DNA from: an uncultured Pseudoflavonifractor sp. | GTDB taxonomy: Bacteria; Bacillota; Clostridia; Oscillospirales; Oscillospiraceae | Direction of reading: 5' to 3' | NCBI RefSeq assembly: GCF_944387275.1 | Contig: NZ_CALXEG010000020.1 | Coordinates: 1 to 51,278, forward strand | DNA: 51,278 nucleotides | In this document: positions 35,056 through 42,644 of the stretch, piece by piece | Layout: the number at the start of each line of letters is the position of its first letter | Numbering within the stretch: the first letter of the stretch is position 1 | The notes under the pieces: model-generated | Database searches by the model: none | The model's input: only the letters and a program-made list of their open reading frames with translations | What the model was told of the DNA's origin: nothing | Translations under genes and position numbers: made by a program

Positions 35056-37269
35056 CTATTTTGTGTTGGCGACGGAGAAGAAGTACCGCTCCGCCGAGGG
35101 GTCCAGCGCGGAGATGGCGCCGTAGCCGTCGAAGGACAGGTTGAAATTGCTCTCAGCCACGGTCAGACTGTCGCCGTGGATGACCTCCAGCTCCATGGCC
35201 TCCAGCGGCGGGCTGCCCGCAAAGGCGGGAGCGAAGTCGAAGCCATAGGGGGCGCTGGAGACCAGGTAGCCGTCCTCGTCTCTTGTTTGGGTGCAGCTGG
35301 GCGAGATGTGCTGGGTGGCCTCCAGGACCACGTGTCCGCCTGCCGGGATGGTCACGTCGTAGGTCCAGAAGAGGAACCGCATCATGCCGGAGGCGGTGGA
35401 GATCAGGTCGTCCACCCGGATAAAGGCGGCGTTTTCCGCGTAGAGGTCGGCCATCACGCCCTGATCTGGGTCGCCGTACACCGCTGTGGACAGGGCGGGA
35501 CCGCAGACATAGAGGAGGATCAGGTCGCACAGGACCCGCTGCACCGTATCCTCGGTGTAGTAGACGCTGCCCTCGGGCTGGTAGTAGAAGTCCTCCACAC
35601 AGCCCAGAAGCGCGTCGGAGAGGGAGAGATTCTCTTTGACAGATACCTGTCCGGTGAGCTCCGGCACTGTCTGGGCGCAAGAGCCGTCGGTGTAGCAGGT
35701 GACAGGGCCCATCTCCAGCGTGCCGCCCACCACAATGATGCGGTGGAGCGCCCGGCTGCTGTCATTGCAGGAGAAGGAGTAACGCCGGCTCAGACCGTCG
35801 CTGGAGAGGGGCTCATAGCCGTTGAAACCGTAGACAAAGACCTGGGCCTCCGGGTTGGAGAGGGTGCAGTCCACCGCCAGAGTGGCGGACCAGGGGTCGT
35901 CCAGGCTGTCCCGGACGGCCTCATAGCCCTGACTGGGCACAATGTCGTACACCGCCACTGGCACGCCGGCCAGCATTCCCACCGGGTCGGCCTTGGCCCC
36001 GGCCAGGGCGTCGCCGCTGTCCATAGCGTTCCGGTAGTCCACCCAGGTGGTGAAGGTACCGACCCAGCTGTCGCTGGTGTCGGGGAAGAGGGCCCCGCCG
36101 ATGAGGGGCGTGTTGTCCTGCTGGTAGCCGTCCAGGGTGATGGCGGGCAGGGAGGTGGAGTAGGCGGTCAGGTTGTTGGCCTGGGGGTAGCAGAGGGTGA
36201 CGGTCAGAGCTCTGTCGCTGCTGTTCTCCACCACGTACCGGTCGGTCACTCGGGGCGTGGGCGTGCCACTGTCATAGTCCTGGCCGTAGAGCAGGTCGTC
36301 GGTAAAGTCCACGGTCAGCTTCCGCCAGGTCCGCAGGCCCGCGCTGTCCCCGTCCACAATGAGGGGCAGAACGGGGGGATTGTACCACTCAAAGCCCACT
36401 GTGGGCTCGGTCTGGGTGGGATATGTGATGCCGATGAGGGGGGCCTGGTCTTCCGCGCCCAGGGGTAGGTAGCACAGGTAGACCCACTGGCTGTCCTCGT
36501 CGCCCGATGCCGCGTCCCAGTCGGGGTTGCGCGCATAGAGGTCCAGCCCGGCGCCGTTGATGACCCCTTTGTGGTCCTCCCAGAAGGTGGTGCCCTCCTG
36601 GAACATGGTCTCCGCACCCTGGGGAAGGTTCTCCGCTCCGAGGGCAGTCTCAGGCAGTTCGGTTACGGCGCGCAGCTTGCTGCCGTCAAAGACGAAGAGA
36701 GCGGCAGTACAGTCCTGGCGGCCGTCTTCATGAACGGTCATGTTGGTGCACAGCAGATACCGCTGGAGGGTGGTCAGGTCGTCCCAGACGTAGAGACAGC
36801 CGCTATCGCCGTAGATGATGGTGGCCGGGTCCACCGGCTCCCTGGTCCGGTTGTCAAAGACGCACAGAATCAGATTGTCCCCACCCACGCCTGGGAGGTG
36901 GGAGGTGTAGAGCAGCACGCCCAGGGTGCAGCCGTTGCCGGCGGCGGAGTAGTACATCTCCCCGCCCCCGCCGGGATCGGGAAGCTGATCTCCCAGCAGC
37001 GTACACAGCTCCTCGTTCGGTATGGTGTCGCTGGAGCCGGTAGCCACCGGAGGCGGGGTGATCTCTCCGCCGTGGTGGAGCCCCCGGAGGAGCACAGGCA
37101 GGACCACCGCCAGCGCCACCGCCAGCACCAGACAGGCGGCCAGGGAGAGCAGCCTGCCCCACCGGAAGGAGCGGGCGGTCCGCCGGCCGGGGAGGGAGGT
37201 GATCCGGCGGCGCAGGTGGTCGGGGGCGCGGAGCGCCTCCACCTCTCTGATATAATCCCGCTTATTCAT
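35056..37269 (-). CDS. Membrane-anchored protein overlapping an ECF sigma gene, putative anti-sigma factor
   Basis: 737 residues. Residues 1-38 are basic and cytosolic (MNKRDYIREVEALRAPDHLRRRI), then one membrane helix at about 39-61, then a 670-residue extracytoplasmic region. I recognise no domain in that region; it is rich in beta-type segments such as YSAAGNGCTLGVLLYTSHLPG. The short N-terminal segment before the helix is where an anti-sigma domain would sit, but it is smaller than a classic zinc-binding (ZAS) domain and has no HxxxCxxC. ATG at 37269 overlaps the sigma stop as ATGAATAA, so the two are translated together. A TTG two codons upstream is an alternative start. A terminator follows. 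Role inferred from position only. Confidence 0.7.
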   Translation of the reverse strand: MNKRDYIREVEALRAPDHLRRRITSLPGRRTARSFRWGRLLSLAACLVLAVALAVVLPVLLRGLHHGGEITPPPVATGSSDTIPNEELCTLLGDQLPDPGGGGEMYYSAAGNGCTLGVLLYTSHLPGVGGDNLILCVFDNRTREPVDPATIIYGDSGCLYVWDDLTTLQRYLLCTNMTVHEDGRQDCTAALFVFDGSKLRAVTELPETALGAENLPQGAETMFQEGTTFWEDHKGVINGAGLDLYARNPDWDAASGDEDSQWVYLCYLPLGAEDQAPLIGITYPTQTEPTVGFEWYNPPVLPLIVDGDSAGLRTWRKLTVDFTDDLLYGQDYDSGTPTPRVTDRYVVENSSDRALTVTLCYPQANNLTAYSTSLPAITLDGYQQDNTPLIGGALFPDTSDSWVGTFTTWVDYRNAMDSGDALAGAKADPVGMLAGVPVAVYDIVPSQGYEAVRDSLDDPWSATLAVDCTLSNPEAQVFVYGFNGYEPLSSDGLSRRYSFSCNDSSRALHRIIVVGGTLEMGPVTCYTDGSCAQTVPELTGQVSVKENLSLSDALLGCVEDFYYQPEGSVYYTEDTVQRVLCDLILLYVCGPALSTAVYGDPDQGVMADLYAENAAFIRVDDLISTASGMMRFLFWTYDVTIPAGGHVVLEATQHISPSCTQTRDEDGYLVSSAPYGFDFAPAFAGSPPLEAMELEVIHGDSLTVAESNFNLSFDGYGAISALDPSAERYFFSVANTK

Positions 37270-37741
37270 CGTCAAACCCTCCTATCATCCGTTTCCGCAG
37301 GGCTTCCCGGCCCCGCCGCAGCCAGGAGAGGGCCGTGCTGGTGGTGCCGCCCATGATCTGGGCGATCTCGGCGGCGGTGTACCCCTCAAAATAGTGCAGG
37401 TAGATGGCGTTCCGGTACCGCTCGGGCAGGCGGCGCACCTCATCCAGTACGGAGCCCTCCTCCCGCTCCGGGGCGGGCAGCGTCTCGCTGAGGGCCACCT
37501 CCCGGCGGTTCCGGAACAGGTTTTTGCACCGGTTCAGGGTGCAGCGGATGAGCCAGGCCTTCAGGTGCTCCTCATCGGCGAAGCCCTTGCGGCAGGTGAG
37601 CAGCCGCTCAAAGACCTCCTGGGTCACGTCCTCCGCGTCCTCCGCCGACGGGGCGTTGTGGACCGCCACCCGGTAGACCGTGTCCATGTAGTGGTCGCAG
37701 GCGTAGGAGAACGGGCACTCCCGCTGGAATTGTCCGGTCAT
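37262..37741 (-). CDS. RNA polymerase sigma factor, ECF type
   Basis: 159 residues, close to the minimum for sigma-70 family ECF factors. Region 2: YACDHYMDTVYRVAVHNAP and AEDVTQEVFERLL. Region 4: LPERYRNAIYLHYFEGYTAAEIAQIMGGTTSTALSWLRRGREALRK, with a helix-turn-helix. It directs RNA polymerase to a small set of genes, usually including itself. ATG at 37741 has GAAAGGAGGAGG upstream. Its stop overlaps the start of the membrane protein gene. The divergent neighbour, a carbohydrate-binding lipoprotein, is a possible target. I could not pick out a clear ECF-type promoter in the 182-bp spacer. Confidence 0.93.
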   Translation of the reverse strand: MTGQFQRECPFSYACDHYMDTVYRVAVHNAPSAEDAEDVTQEVFERLLTCRKGFADEEHLKAWLIRCTLNRCKNLFRNRREVALSETLPAPEREEGSVLDEVRRLPERYRNAIYLHYFEGYTAAEIAQIMGGTTSTALSWLRRGREALRKRMIGGFDDE

Positions 37742-37880
37742 AGGCTTCCTCCTCCTTTCACCCCTAACACACCTGAGCAGGTCAGATTATTGCGGGATAA
37801 AAAATCTTTTTTCCGTTTATTTCGCAGCCGGAAAGTTTACAGTCCATTTACCGAAATTTCAGGTTGCTTTCAGCTTTGAC

Positions 37881-37889
37881 TGCTATACT
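37881..37889 (+). promoter_or_regulatory. Candidate extended -10 for the lipoprotein gene
   Basis: TGC directly before TATACT (37884-37889), 34 bp upstream of ATG 37924. No good -35 is seen at the right spacing. Confidence 0.4.
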
Positions 37890-37923
37890 TGCTCCCATCC
37901 TGAGACAGAAAGGAACTTCAGTT

Positions 37924-39350
37924 ATGCGGAACAAATGGATTCCCGCGGCTCTGATATTGGCGCTGCTGCTCTCCTGCGGCGGGTGCGCCGGACAGGAGGA
38001 GGCCCACACCGCCGAGGAGGCGGTCGCCCACACGGTGGTCACCATCACCCAGCCCGGCACCTATCGTCTCTCCGGTACCCTCTCCGCCGGACAGGTGGCG
38101 GTGGATCTGGGGGAGGACGCGGAGGAGGACCCGGATGCAGTGGTCACCCTGATCCTGGACGGGGTGGACATCACCTGTACGGTGGCTCCGGCGGTCATCT
38201 TCTACAACGTCTATGAGTGCGGCAGCAAGGACACGGAGACCGCCTCTCCCACGGTGGACACCTCCGCCGCAGGCGCCAACGTGCTTCTGGCCGACGGTTC
38301 GGTGAATACGGTCACCGGTTCCCACATGGCCCGGATCTACAAGGAGGGCACCGACAAAAAGCTGCACAAGTACGACGGCGCCTTTTACTCCAAGATGTCC
38401 ATGAATGTGGACGGGGAGTCGGACGAGTCGGGCACCCTCAACATTATCGCCGACAACGAGGGCCTGGACAGCGAGCTCCACCTGACCATCAACGGCGGCA
38501 GCATCTTCATCACCGCCCAGAACGACGGCATCAACACCAATGAGGACGGCGTGTCCGTCACCACCATCAACGGCGGGCGGCTGTCCATCAACGCCGGCCG
38601 GGCGCGGAGGGAGACGGCATCGACTCCAACGGCTACCTGACCATCAACGGCGGCGAGGTGGTGACCGTGGCCAACGGCCAGTCCGGCGACGGCGGCATCG
38701 ACTCGGACAGCGGGATCTACCTCAACGGAGGCAGCGTTCTGGCCCTGGGCAGCCGGAACGACGCGGCGGATACCGCCTCCGGCCAGGCCTACATGGAGAT
38801 GTCCTTTGCCGGGGAACAGGCCGCCGGCAGCAATCTGGTCATCAAGGACAGCGAAGGCAACGAGCTGGTCAACTACACCGCCCAGCGGGTGTTCTCCTCC
38901 CTGACCTACACCGACGCCGCCCTGGCCGACGGGGCCACCTACTCCGTCTATGTGGACGGGGTGCAGCAGCAGTTCACCGGCCACAACTTCGGCATGATGG
39001 GCGGCGGCGGTCCCCAGGGCGGGCAGCCCCCTGAGGATATGGGGGAGCCGCCCGAGGGGATGGAGAATCCTCCTGAGAACATGGGAGAGCCCCCGGAGGG
39101 CATGGAAAATCCCCCTGAAGGCATGGGAGAGCCGCCCCAGGACGGCGAAATGCCGGAGGGAGAGCGGCCTGAACCGCCTGAGGGCGCCGGTGAGGACGGC
39201 CAGCAGCCGCCCCAGCCCACCGACGGCGGAGACCGCCAGCCGCCCCAGGGCGGCATGACGGACGACGGGGAAGGAGAGGCGTCCACCGAGTTCACCCTCT
39301 CGGCGGACACCCACAGCTTTTCCGGCGTGAGTGACGCACAGAGTGAATAA
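37924..39350 (+). pseudogene. Carbohydrate-binding lipoprotein (Cthe_2159-like), broken by a one-base frameshift
   Basis: The 5' frame (37924-38640) encodes a lipoprotein signal (MRNKWIPAALILALLLSC), then a right-handed beta-helix region: VVTITQPGTYRLSGTLSAGQV, DAVVTLILDGVDIT, GTLNIIADNEGLDSELHLTI, SIFITAQNDGINT. The 3' frame (to 39350) continues the same repeat: GIDSNGYLTINGGEVVT, SGIYLNGGSVLALGS, and then a Pro/Glu/Met-rich tail. The switch is at about 38599, in GCCGGCCGGGCGCGG: adding one base there restores AGxGAEGDGIDSNGY. The family is PF14262-like and binds polysaccharides at the cell surface. In the current reading the first frame ends after 238 residues of family sequence plus a short out-of-frame tail. 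Sequencing error is possible; the divergent neighbour is the ECF sigma gene. Confidence 0.78.
39039..39164 (+). repeat. 42-bp tandem coding repeat
   Basis: Units starting at 39039, 39081 and 39123, each encoding MGEPPEGMENPPE(N/G); the third is diverged after MGEPP. The repeat makes the proline-rich tail of the broken lipoprotein. Confidence 0.7.
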
Positions 39351-39354
39351 GACA

Positions 39355-39396
39355 AAACAGCGCCTCCGGGTCCAAGCCCGGAGGCGCTTGCTGTTT
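39355..39396. terminator. Bidirectional terminator between convergent genes
   Basis: 12-bp perfect stem (39359-39370 with 39377-39388, 6-nt loop), with outer AAACAG/CTGTTT pairing. It overlaps the stop codon of the FAD oxidoreductase gene. Confidence 0.85.
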
Positions 39397-40978
39397 ACAG
39401 GGCCTGGGCGATGGCCTCGGCCACCCGGATGCCGTCCACGGCGGCGCTCATGATGCCGCCGGCGTACCCGGCCCCTTCGCCGCAGGGGTACAGCCCCCGG
39501 ACAGGGGACTGGAAGGTGTCGTCCCGGAGCATGCGCACCGGGGAGGACGAGCGGGTCTCCACGCCGGTGAGCACCGCCTCGGGGGCGGCAAAGCCGTGGA
39601 GCTTCCGGTCAAAGAGGGGCAGAGCGGCCCGGAGGGTGCCGGTCACAAAGCCGGGCAGGCAGCGGTCCAGGTCGGCGGGGGTGACGCCGGGCCGGTAGGT
39701 GGGCACGATGCTGCCCAGCTTCCTGGAGGGAACTCCCGCCAGAAAGTCCTCCACGGTCTGGGCCGGGGCCCGGAAGTCCCCGCCGCCCAGCTGGAAGGCC
39801 GCCTCCTCCCACCTGGCCTGGAAGGCGGCGCCCGCCAGAGGGTGGTCGCTGCCGTAGTCGGCGGGGGAGACCCCCACCAGGAAGCCGCCGTTGATGAGGG
39901 CGCCGTCCCGGGCCCGGCAGCTCATGCCGTTGGTCACCAGCCGCCCCTGCTCCGACGCGGCGGCCACCACCGAGCCGCCGGGACACACGCAGAAGGTGAA
40001 GGCGCTGCGGCCGTCGGGCAGGTGGCAGGAGAGCTTGTAGTCCGCGGGAGGCAGCTGCTCCCAGGCGGGGCCGAACTGGGCCGCCGACACCGCCGCCTGG
40101 CTGTGCTCGATGCGCACGCCGATGGCAAAGGGCTTGGGGACCATGGGCACCCCGGCGTCCATCAGCATCTGGAAGGTGTCCCGGGCGGAGTGGCCGGGGG
40201 AGAGCACCAGGGCGTCGCAGGGCAGGTCGTATTGCCCGGTGGGGCCGTCCACCGTCAGGGAGGCCACCCGGCCATCCTTCAGCCCCAGACCGGCCAGCCT
40301 GTGGCCGAAGCGGACGTCGCACCCCAGGCGGATCAGCTCCAGGCGGATGGTTTTCACCACGTCCCGCAGCACGTCGGTGCCGATGTGGGGCTTGTGCTGG
40401 TAGAGGATGTCCTCCGGGGCGCCTGCCATCACCAGAGTGCGGAGCACGGTGGAGATGCGGCTGTCATGGGTGCCGGTGGTCAGCTTGCCGTCGGAGAAGG
40501 TGCCCGCGCCCCCCTCACCGAACTGGACGTTGGAGGCCGGGTCGAGCACGCCGGTGGACCAGAACCGCTCCACATCGGCGGTCCGCTCCTCCACCGGGCG
40601 GCCCCGCTCCAGCACGATGGAGGGGATGCCGTTGCGGGCCAGGTAGAAGGCGGCGAAGAGCCCGGCGGGGCCCATGCCCACCACCACCGGCGGCAGGGCG
40701 GAGGTGCGGCGCACCGGCGGGAAGGTATAGGGGACATTCTCGTGGAGGGAGACGTTTTTGTCCCGGCAGCGGGCCATGACCCCGGCCTCGTCGGCCACGG
40801 TCACGTCCACGGTGCAGACGTAGTGGACGTCGCTCTTTTTCCGGGCGTCGATGGACTGCCGGGCCAGAGAGAGACGGACGACGGCGTCGGGCTTTATACC
40901 CAGGATGCGGGCGGCCTTCTTTTTCAGCTGCTCCTCACCGCCGCCGATGGGCAGGGGGATGTTTTGGATTCGAATCAT
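39395..40978 (-). CDS. FAD-dependent oxidoreductase (COG2509-type)
   Basis: 527 residues. A small N-terminal domain of about 90 residues (MIRIQNIPLPIGGGEEQLKK...SLARQSIDARKKSDV) is typical of the COG2509 group. An FAD-binding Rossmann motif follows (VVVGMGPAGLFAAFYLARNG at about 98-117). Other conserved blocks are VQFGEGGAGTFSDGKL, ALVLSPGHSARDTF, and GLYPCGEGAGYAGGIMSAAVDG at the C-terminus. Its substrate is unknown; the group is annotated as NAD(FAD)-utilising dehydrogenase or aminoacetone-type oxidase. ATG at 40978 follows ACGGAGGTACT; a longer frame to 41080 covers the upstream promoter and terminator, so it was dropped. It lies downstream of purF but with its own promoter. Confidence 0.88.
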   Translation of the reverse strand: MIRIQNIPLPIGGGEEQLKKKAARILGIKPDAVVRLSLARQSIDARKKSDVHYVCTVDVTVADEAGVMARCRDKNVSLHENVPYTFPPVRRTSALPPVVVGMGPAGLFAAFYLARNGIPSIVLERGRPVEERTADVERFWSTGVLDPASNVQFGEGGAGTFSDGKLTTGTHDSRISTVLRTLVMAGAPEDILYQHKPHIGTDVLRDVVKTIRLELIRLGCDVRFGHRLAGLGLKDGRVASLTVDGPTGQYDLPCDALVLSPGHSARDTFQMLMDAGVPMVPKPFAIGVRIEHSQAAVSAAQFGPAWEQLPPADYKLSCHLPDGRSAFTFCVCPGGSVVAAASEQGRLVTNGMSCRARDGALINGGFLVGVSPADYGSDHPLAGAAFQARWEEAAFQLGGGDFRAPAQTVEDFLAGVPSRKLGSIVPTYRPGVTPADLDRCLPGFVTGTLRAALPLFDRKLHGFAAPEAVLTGVETRSSSPVRMLRDDTFQSPVRGLYPCGEGAGYAGGIMSAAVDGIRVAEAIAQAL

Positions 40979-41021
40979 AGTACCTCCGTATGGAAGCGCC
41001 CGGACACCGGCCGGGCGCAAT

Positions 41022-41062
41022 AAAAAATGGTATAATGGCTGGAACACAGCCATTATACCATT
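41022..41062 (-). terminator. purF terminator containing a symmetric TATAAT
   Basis: A perfect 15-bp inverted repeat (41026-41040 with 41048-41062, 7-nt loop) followed on the minus strand by a T run (41022-41027). Both arms contain TATAAT, one on each strand. See the promoter entry that overlaps it. Confidence 0.85.
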
Positions 41063-41080
41063 GCAGAAGGGCAGACACAA
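41052..41080 (-). promoter_or_regulatory. Candidate promoter of the FAD oxidoreductase gene, inside the purF terminator
   Basis: On the minus strand TTGTGT (41075-41080) is followed after 17 nt by TATAAT (41052-41057), with TGG just before. The start site would fall in the terminator loop, leaving a leader of about 65 nt with a second GC-rich hairpin (40996-41018). Confidence 0.5.
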
Positions 41081-41100
41081 CCCGCCGGAGTCTGGAGAAC

Positions 41101-42465
41101 TCAGACGCAGACGGGGTAATTGTCGGTGAAGCAGCCGTCGCAGAAGCCGCAGTTGGCCTGGGGCGCGATCTTGTGCAGGCCCTCCAGACTGAGGAAGCCC
41201 AGGCTGTCGGCGCCGATCATCTCCTTGATCTCCTCCACCGAGTGGTGGCAGGCGATGAGGTTTTTCCGGTCGGGGATGTCGGTGCCGAAGTAGCAGGGGG
41301 CGATGAAGGGGGGCGCGGAGGAGCGCATGTGGACCGCCGTGGCCCCCGCCTCCCGCAGCAGGGAGACGATCTGCCGGGAGGTGGTGCCCCGGACGATGGA
41401 GTCGTCGATCATGACCACCCGCTTGCCCGCCACGCAGCTGGCCAGGGCGCCCAGCTTGATGCGCACCGCCTGCTCCCGGCTCTCCTGGCCGGGGGTGATG
41501 AAGGTGCGGCCGATGTACCGGTTTTTCACCAGACCCACGCCGTAGGGGATGCCGGAGGCCTCGGCGTAGCCCATGGCGGCGTCCAAGCCGGAGTCGGGCA
41601 CGCCGATGACCACGTCGGCCTCCGCCGGGTGCTCCTGGGCCAGCAGGCGGCCGGCGTTTCGCCGGGCCTCATGGACCGACTGGCCGCAGAGCACCGAGTC
41701 GGGCCGGGCGAAGTAGATGTACTCAAAGATGCACATGTGGCTGGAGGCGCCCACGCAGTTCTCCCGGATGGAGCGCACGCCGTCCTTGTCGGCCACCACG
41801 ATCTCGCCCGGGTCCAGGTCCCGCTCGAACTTGGCGCCCACCGCGCTGAGGGCGCAGGTCTCGGAGGCGAAGATCACCGCGTCGCCCCGGCGGCCCATGC
41901 ACAGGGGACGGAAGCCCCAGGGGTCCCGGGCGGCGATGAGCTTCTGGGGGGACATGACGATGAGGGAGAAGGCGCCCCGCAGGCCCTTCAGGGCCTGGCA
42001 CACCGCCTCCTCGGCGGAGGCGCAGCGCAGCCGCTCCTGGGCGATGGCGTAGGCGATGAGCTCGGAGTCGGTGGTGGTCTGGAAGATGGCGCCCCGGTAC
42101 TCAAAGGCGGTGCGCAGGTCGCCGGCGTTGACCAGGTTGCCGTTGTGGGCCACCGCCAGGGTGCCCTTGACGTACTTGAGGGTGAGGGGCTGGGCGTTCT
42201 CCCGGCGGCTGCCGCCGGTGGTGGCGTAGCGCACGTGGCCCACGGCCATGGTGCCGCCCAGCCGGTCCAGGATCTCCGGGGTGAATACCTCGCCCACCAG
42301 GCCCAGGTCCTTGTGGAAGGACATCTCCCGGTCCTGGATGGAGGCGATGCCGCAGGCCTCCTGCCCGCGGTGCTGGAGGGCGAAGAGCCCGTAGTAGGTG
42401 GTGCGTGCGCAGTCTCCGGCGGGGTCCAGCACGCCGAAGACGCCGCATTCTTCATGAATGGACAC
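41101..42465 (-). CDS. purF: Amidophosphoribosyltransferase
   Basis: 454 residues; first step of purine synthesis, making phosphoribosylamine from PRPP and glutamine. The glutaminase nucleophile is Cys7 after a six-residue propeptide (MSIHEECGVFG), as in the Bacillus-type enzyme. Conserved glutaminase blocks: GLFALQHRGQEACGIA, VGHVRYATTGGS, VAHNGNLVN. The PRPP loop is VVMIDDSIVRGTTSRQI. Cysteines in SSHMCIFEY, IACHHSVEEI and NCGFCDGC match the 4Fe-4S ligands of oxygen-sensitive PurF, fitting an anaerobe. The start is GTG at 42465 with GAGAGGAAG upstream. It is the third of three glutamine-related genes on this strand. Confidence 0.96.
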   Translation of the reverse strand: MSIHEECGVFGVLDPAGDCARTTYYGLFALQHRGQEACGIASIQDREMSFHKDLGLVGEVFTPEILDRLGGTMAVGHVRYATTGGSRRENAQPLTLKYVKGTLAVAHNGNLVNAGDLRTAFEYRGAIFQTTTDSELIAYAIAQERLRCASAEEAVCQALKGLRGAFSLIVMSPQKLIAARDPWGFRPLCMGRRGDAVIFASETCALSAVGAKFERDLDPGEIVVADKDGVRSIRENCVGASSHMCIFEYIYFARPDSVLCGQSVHEARRNAGRLLAQEHPAEADVVIGVPDSGLDAAMGYAEASGIPYGVGLVKNRYIGRTFITPGQESREQAVRIKLGALASCVAGKRVVMIDDSIVRGTTSRQIVSLLREAGATAVHMRSSAPPFIAPCYFGTDIPDRKNLIACHHSVEEIKEMIGADSLGFLSLEGLHKIAPQANCGFCDGCFTDNYPVCV

Positions 42466-42543
42466 GAATATACTTCCTCTCTCAAAGGGATGGGGATGAC
42501 GGTATGATTTGGCTCAAGACACGACGATTAGCCCTCTGACAGA

Positions 42544-42585
42544 CTGTTTTTCCGGGAACCCCAATGGGGATTCCCGGAAAAACAG
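42544..42585. terminator. Terminator between glnN and purF
   Basis: A 19-bp stem (42544-42562 with 42566-42585, one bulged A) with T- and A-runs inside the arms. It stops glnN transcripts, so purF needs its own promoter in 42466-42543; none is convincing. Confidence 0.8.
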
Positions 42586-42644
42586 CGCTGCCGAGAGGGC
42601 AAAGCCGGCCGCCGAAGCGGCTGAATATGTTCGGACGGGTCCGA

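Noticed and set aside
39395..40978. FAD oxidoreductase as the missing gltD
   Set aside because: It has the COG2509 layout with a single FAD motif and its own N-terminal domain, and lacks the N-terminal cysteine clusters for Fe-S centres of GltD.
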